From an uncultured Prevotella sp. (lineage in GTDB: Bacteria; Bacteroidota; Bacteroidia; Bacteroidales; Bacteroidaceae), in the NCBI GenBank assembly GCA_934204655.1, contig CAKPZJ010000040.1, positions 1 through 13,539 of the forward strand: 13,539 nucleotides of DNA. The letters are read 5' to 3'. Every line of letters starts with the position of its first letter. The stretch's first letter is position 1. Below are positions 13,461 through 13,539 of the stretch, piece by piece. The notes beneath the pieces are model-generated. The model did no database searches and was not told the origin of the DNA. It saw only the letters and a list, made by a program, of their open reading frames with translations. Both the position numbers and the translations under genes were made by a program.

Positions 13461-13539
13461 CCTATCTTCTACAATGGTAGTGCAAGCCGAGAGCAATCAA
13501 ACTTGTTTGAATTGCCGAGGCGCCGCCTATCTTCTACAA
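13461..13539 (-). repeat. Promoter-like repeat upstream of the Nudix operon
   Basis: CCTATCTTCTACAA occurs at 13461-13474 and again at 13526-13539, so one 65-bp period is visible and the array may continue off-window. Between them lies an interrupted palindrome, GCAAT-CAAAC-TT-GTTTG-A-ATTGC (13493-13515). On the minus strand, TTTG (complement of 13498-13501), 18 bp, then TACCATTG (complement of 13472-13479) is one base off the -7 consensus and one short in spacing. It would drive the Nudix operon with about an 85-nt leader. The flanks resemble the repeat at 411-547 (GGCTTGCACTACCATTG against GCCTTGCGCTACCTTTG). Function as a promoter is inference. Confidence 0.5.

Overview
The window reads as a chromosomal segment of a fairly GC-rich Bacteroidales bacterium, most likely Prevotellaceae. 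The evidence is the protein styles (a PurF paralogue starting Met-Gly-Gly, and Bacteroidales-type RecG and NadK), the absence of Shine-Dalgarno-like sequences before the starts, and several matches to the Bacteroidetes promoter pattern TTTG-N19..21-TAnnTTTG. Assignment below family level would be a guess.

Layout, left to right. Bases 1-563 hold no gene: an AT-rich leader and promoter for a minus-strand gene lying off the left edge, a perfect 18-bp palindrome, and a duplicated promoter-bearing repeat. Two plus-strand glycosyltransferases follow (564-2609; GT4-type then GT2-type, 3 bp apart), probably acting on a surface glycan. Next is an amidophosphoribosyltransferase-like gene (2824-4257) with an intact phosphoribosyltransferase half and a glutaminase half lacking its catalytic cysteine. 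A 407-bp convergent gap (4258-4664) holds an 84-bp palindromic element, a polypyrimidine tract and a strong stem-loop. Four minus-strand genes come next: DJ-1/PfpI protein, then ispD, then recG (tightly packed, one operon), then a secreted M23/LysM peptidoglycan peptidase with its own putative promoter. Diverging from these, nadK and an ABC exporter half-transporter lie on the plus strand (9384-11966). Finally a minus-strand pair, Nudix hydrolase then ADP-ribosylglycohydrolase, sits 1 bp apart and converges on the ABC gene. The right edge (13461-13539) carries a copy of what looks like the same promoter-repeat family as the left edge.

Functionally this is mostly housekeeping: isoprenoid precursor synthesis (IspD), DNA repair (RecG), NADP synthesis (NadK) and cell-wall remodelling (M23). 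The accessory interest lies in the Cys-less PurF paralogue, the ADP-ribose-handling gene pair, and the structured or repeated intergenic elements. I see no tRNA or rRNA gene, insertion sequence, CRISPR array, prophage gene or convincing new multi-gene system. All homology statements are from memory of families; no search was run.
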